Shown piece by piece: positions 63,605 to 64,000 of a stretch of 64,000 bases of DNA; the stretch's first letter is position 1; the number at the start of each line of letters is the position of its first letter. The stretch spans positions 62,001 to 126,000 of the forward strand of contig CAVYON010000071.1 in NCBI GenBank assembly GCA_963770035.1. Reading direction: 5' to 3'. A program made the position numbers and the translations under genes. Under the pieces are notes generated by a model, which was not told where the DNA came from, made no database searches, and was given only the letters and a program-made list of their open reading frames with translations. Source of the DNA: Roseiarcus sp963770035 (GTDB taxonomy: Bacteria; Pseudomonadota; Alphaproteobacteria; Rhizobiales; Beijerinckiaceae).

Positions 63605-64000
63605 ATGTGCGGCATTGTGGGCGTGCTCGGCAAAGGCCCGGTCGCGGGCTCGATCGTCGACGCCTTGAAACGGCTCGAATACCGGGGCTACGACTCGGCA
63701 GGCGTGGCGACCCTGGAGAACGGCCGACTCGCCCGCCGTCGCGCCGAGGGCAAGCTCAAGAACCTCGAGGCGAAGCTCGCCGCCGAGCCGCTCGAGGGCG
63801 CGATCGGCATTGGCCACACCCGCTGGGCGACGCACGGCAAACCGACCGAGGCCAACGCCCATCCGCACGCCGCGCACCGGCTCGCCGTGGTCCACAACGG
63901 CATCATCGAAAACTTCAAGGCGCTGCGCGAGGAGCTGTCGGCCAAAGGCTACGCCTTCGCCACCGAAACCGATTCCGAGATCGCCGCCTTCGTGGTCGAG
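63605..64000 (+). CDS. glmS: Glutamine-fructose-6-phosphate aminotransferase, 3' end outside the window
   Basis: GlmS makes glucosamine-6-phosphate, the first step to UDP-GlcNAc. Only the first 132 codons are visible, the glutaminase domain: MCGIVGVLGKGPVAGSIVDA with the N-terminal nucleophile Cys2, LKRLEYRGYDSAGVATLENG, GIGHTRWATHGKPTEANAHP and VVHNGIIENFKALREELSAK. The sugar isomerase domains lie to the right of the window. ATG 63605 follows GGAAGGCCAAGCG. Confidence 0.97.
   Translation, partial: MCGIVGVLGKGPVAGSIVDALKRLEYRGYDSAGVATLENGRLARRRAEGKLKNLEAKLAAEPLEGAIGIGHTRWATHGKPTEANAHPHAAHRLAVVHNGIIENFKALREELSAKGYAFATETDSEIAAFVVE

Overview
The window is GC-rich DNA whose genes look like an alphaproteobacterium of the Hyphomicrobiales, perhaps near Beijerinckiaceae/Methylocystaceae. 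That placement is inferred from gene content and protein style (RpoZ, the LysG/LysE pair, KdsA, CtaB with DUF420, PEP-CTERM proteins). No rRNA, tRNA or CRISPR array was seen.

Layout. 1-6.8 kb is core-like: RNase D (cut by the left edge), an alpha/beta hydrolase, a cysteine desulfurase, RpoZ with a terminator, a two-domain cold-shock protein, a DUF192 protein, and the Ppx/GppA-RlmE pair. 6.8-13.6 kb is accessory: an AT-richer unknown gene in two pieces, a bestrophin-like membrane protein, a secreted beta-propeller, a second internal fragment of rlmE, transposon-like debris, and a 168-bp tandem repeat array. 13.6-18.9 kb holds a CoA-transferase, an AraC regulator, a PEP-CTERM protein and a quinone oxidoreductase. 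19.1-24.5 kb is a nested mobile region: two tyrosine recombinase genes and an IS91-type transposase remnant. A complete 2,727-bp IS21-family element sits inside the second recombinase, with a 5-bp target duplication. 24.7-27.6 kb is a minus-strand run: a broken udgX-like gene, CHRD, DUF2277, SIMPL and ATC-hydrolase proteins. 28.3-31.8 kb carries the most striking gene, a TIR / NB-ARC / WD40 STAND protein with 13 beta-propeller units, read in two frames because of one apparent base insertion. 31.9-39.8 kb has two convergent CUT2-type ABC importers flanking a divergent pair of DUF4336 genes, one of them frameshifted. 40-41.4 kb holds toxin-antitoxin genes and scraps of a cyclase. 41.4-49.4 kb is mixed: VOC protein, trypsin-like protease, KdsA, acyltransferase, QueF, a second PEP-CTERM protein, a glycosyltransferase/methyltransferase pair and a second bestrophin-like protein. 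49.4-55.5 kb has a DHFR-like protein, an ABC exporter and a haem-copper oxidase-like cluster (ctaB, small membrane protein, DUF420, subunit I-like protein, TlpA-like protein). 56-64 kb has LysG/LysE, a GntR-MFS pair with a clear operator, a MOSC protein, a periplasmic copper cluster (CopC, PCu(A)C, CopD, DUF2946) and the start of glmS.

More than a dozen genes, including housekeeping ones, are interrupted by 1-2 base indels that are repaired by a single edit. This pattern suggests residual sequencing or assembly error at least as much as gene decay. Every 'broken' call here should be read with that in mind.
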